Below are positions 14,612-14,728 of a stretch of DNA of 14,728 nucleotides, in pieces (position 1 is the first letter of the stretch; each line of letters opens with the position of its first letter). The stretch lies in NCBI GenBank assembly GCA_035063885.1, contig JAPSFM010000122.1:1-14728 (forward strand). The letters run 5' to 3'. This stretch comes from CAADGY01 sp900696665. GTDB taxonomy: Bacteria; Acidobacteriota; Terriglobia; Bryobacterales; Bryobacteraceae. Under the pieces are notes generated by a model. It searched no databases, was not told the origin of the DNA, and worked only from the letters and a program-made list of their open reading frames with translations. The position numbers and the translations under genes were made by a program.

Positions 14612-14658
14612 CGTTCCGAGACATAGGTAACAGAACGTTCCGGACACATGGGTTACAC
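14612..14658 (+). repeat. Two imperfect tandem copies at the IS end
   Basis: CGTTCCGAGACATAGGTAAC (from 14612) and CGTTCCGGACACATGGGTTA (from 14636) are imperfect direct copies with a period of 24 bases. Each copy includes a few more matching bases (ACA). They may be two transposase-binding sites in the terminal region of the insertion sequence. Confidence 0.6.
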
Positions 14659-14689
14659 TTTTACCCCCGAAGGGGGGCGGGAAGAGGGA

Positions 14690-14728
14690 ATGCCATGGAA
14701 GGAAAGCTCTGTTATGGACGAGAGAATG
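14690..14728 (+). CDS. IS481-family transposase, N-terminus only
   Basis: The last 13 codons read MPWKESSVMDERM, which closely resembles the N-terminus of a widespread DDE transposase group of IS481 type (usual start MPWKE..VM[DE][EQR]R, followed by a helix-turn-helix). The gene continues beyond the right edge, so the integrase core cannot be examined. GGGAAGAGGG immediately precedes the ATG. The call rests on a short but distinctive motif. Confidence 0.65.
   Translation, partial: MPWKESSVMDERM

Larger units (their letters stand above)
14601..14728 (+). mobile_element. Left end of an IS481-type insertion sequence (runs off the window)
   Basis: The permease remnant ends abruptly and is followed by a short non-coding stretch with CGTTCCG...ACATAGGTAACA-like repeats, then the start of a transposase gene. 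This order fits an IS terminus followed by its transposase. The exact outer end is not fixed and could lie anywhere from about 14590 to 14612; no target duplication can be checked without the other end. Confidence 0.55.

Noticed and set aside
14415..14624. 69-codon minus-strand frame at the right end
   Set aside because: It is a mixed-frame reading through the permease remnant and the end of the DksA/TraR-type gene, with no coherent protein.

Overview
The window looks like a chromosomal stretch from an acidobacterium, most likely of the Solibacter/Bryobacterales type. The evidence is indirect. The DNA is moderately GC-rich, there is a Tat-exported sulfatase and S9/M20 peptidases, and near the right edge lies a decayed piece of an FtsX/MacB-type permease C-terminus of the kind that acidobacteria carry in many copies, next to an IS481-type transposase start. 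There are no rRNA, tRNA or CRISPR features.

Left part (1-4557): the 3' part of an M20 metallo-dipeptidase is followed in the same operon (ATGA overlap) by an exported S9 prolyl-oligopeptidase-family serine peptidase. Together they suggest peptide scavenging. A polyprenyl-phosphate sugar-1-phosphate transferase (exopolysaccharide initiation enzyme) converges on them from the minus strand. It has its own promoter, and no other polysaccharide genes are in view.

Centre (4558-10143): a complete ISC iron-sulfur cluster assembly operon lies here in the order iscR-iscS-iscU-iscA-hscB-hscA-iscX. It has a near-consensus sigma70 promoter, a GACT-N5-AGTC palindrome at the transcription start (a likely IscR autoregulatory operator), tight or overlapping gene junctions, and a strong rho-independent terminator after iscX. 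IscS supplies sulfur, IscU is the scaffold (it carries the LPPVK chaperone motif), HscB and HscA form the transfer chaperone pair, IscA is an A-type carrier, IscX is a modulator and IscR is the cluster-sensing regulator. Notable points are the absence of fdx between hscA and iscX, an eukaryote-like Cys4 N-terminus on HscB, and altered cysteine spacing in IscR.

Right part (10144-14728): a Tat-signal sulfatase begins directly behind the isc terminator. A convergent lipoprotein-treZ pair follows on the minus strand (malto-oligosyltrehalose trehalohydrolase, apparently without treY beside it), driven by a -10 box positioned for a leaderless mRNA. Then come a small divergent DksA/TraR-type zinc-finger protein, a frameshifted permease remnant, and the left end of an IS481-type insertion sequence that runs off the window.

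No entirely new system is evident. The most informative material is the unusual ISC operon, its regulation, and the decayed permease/IS junction.
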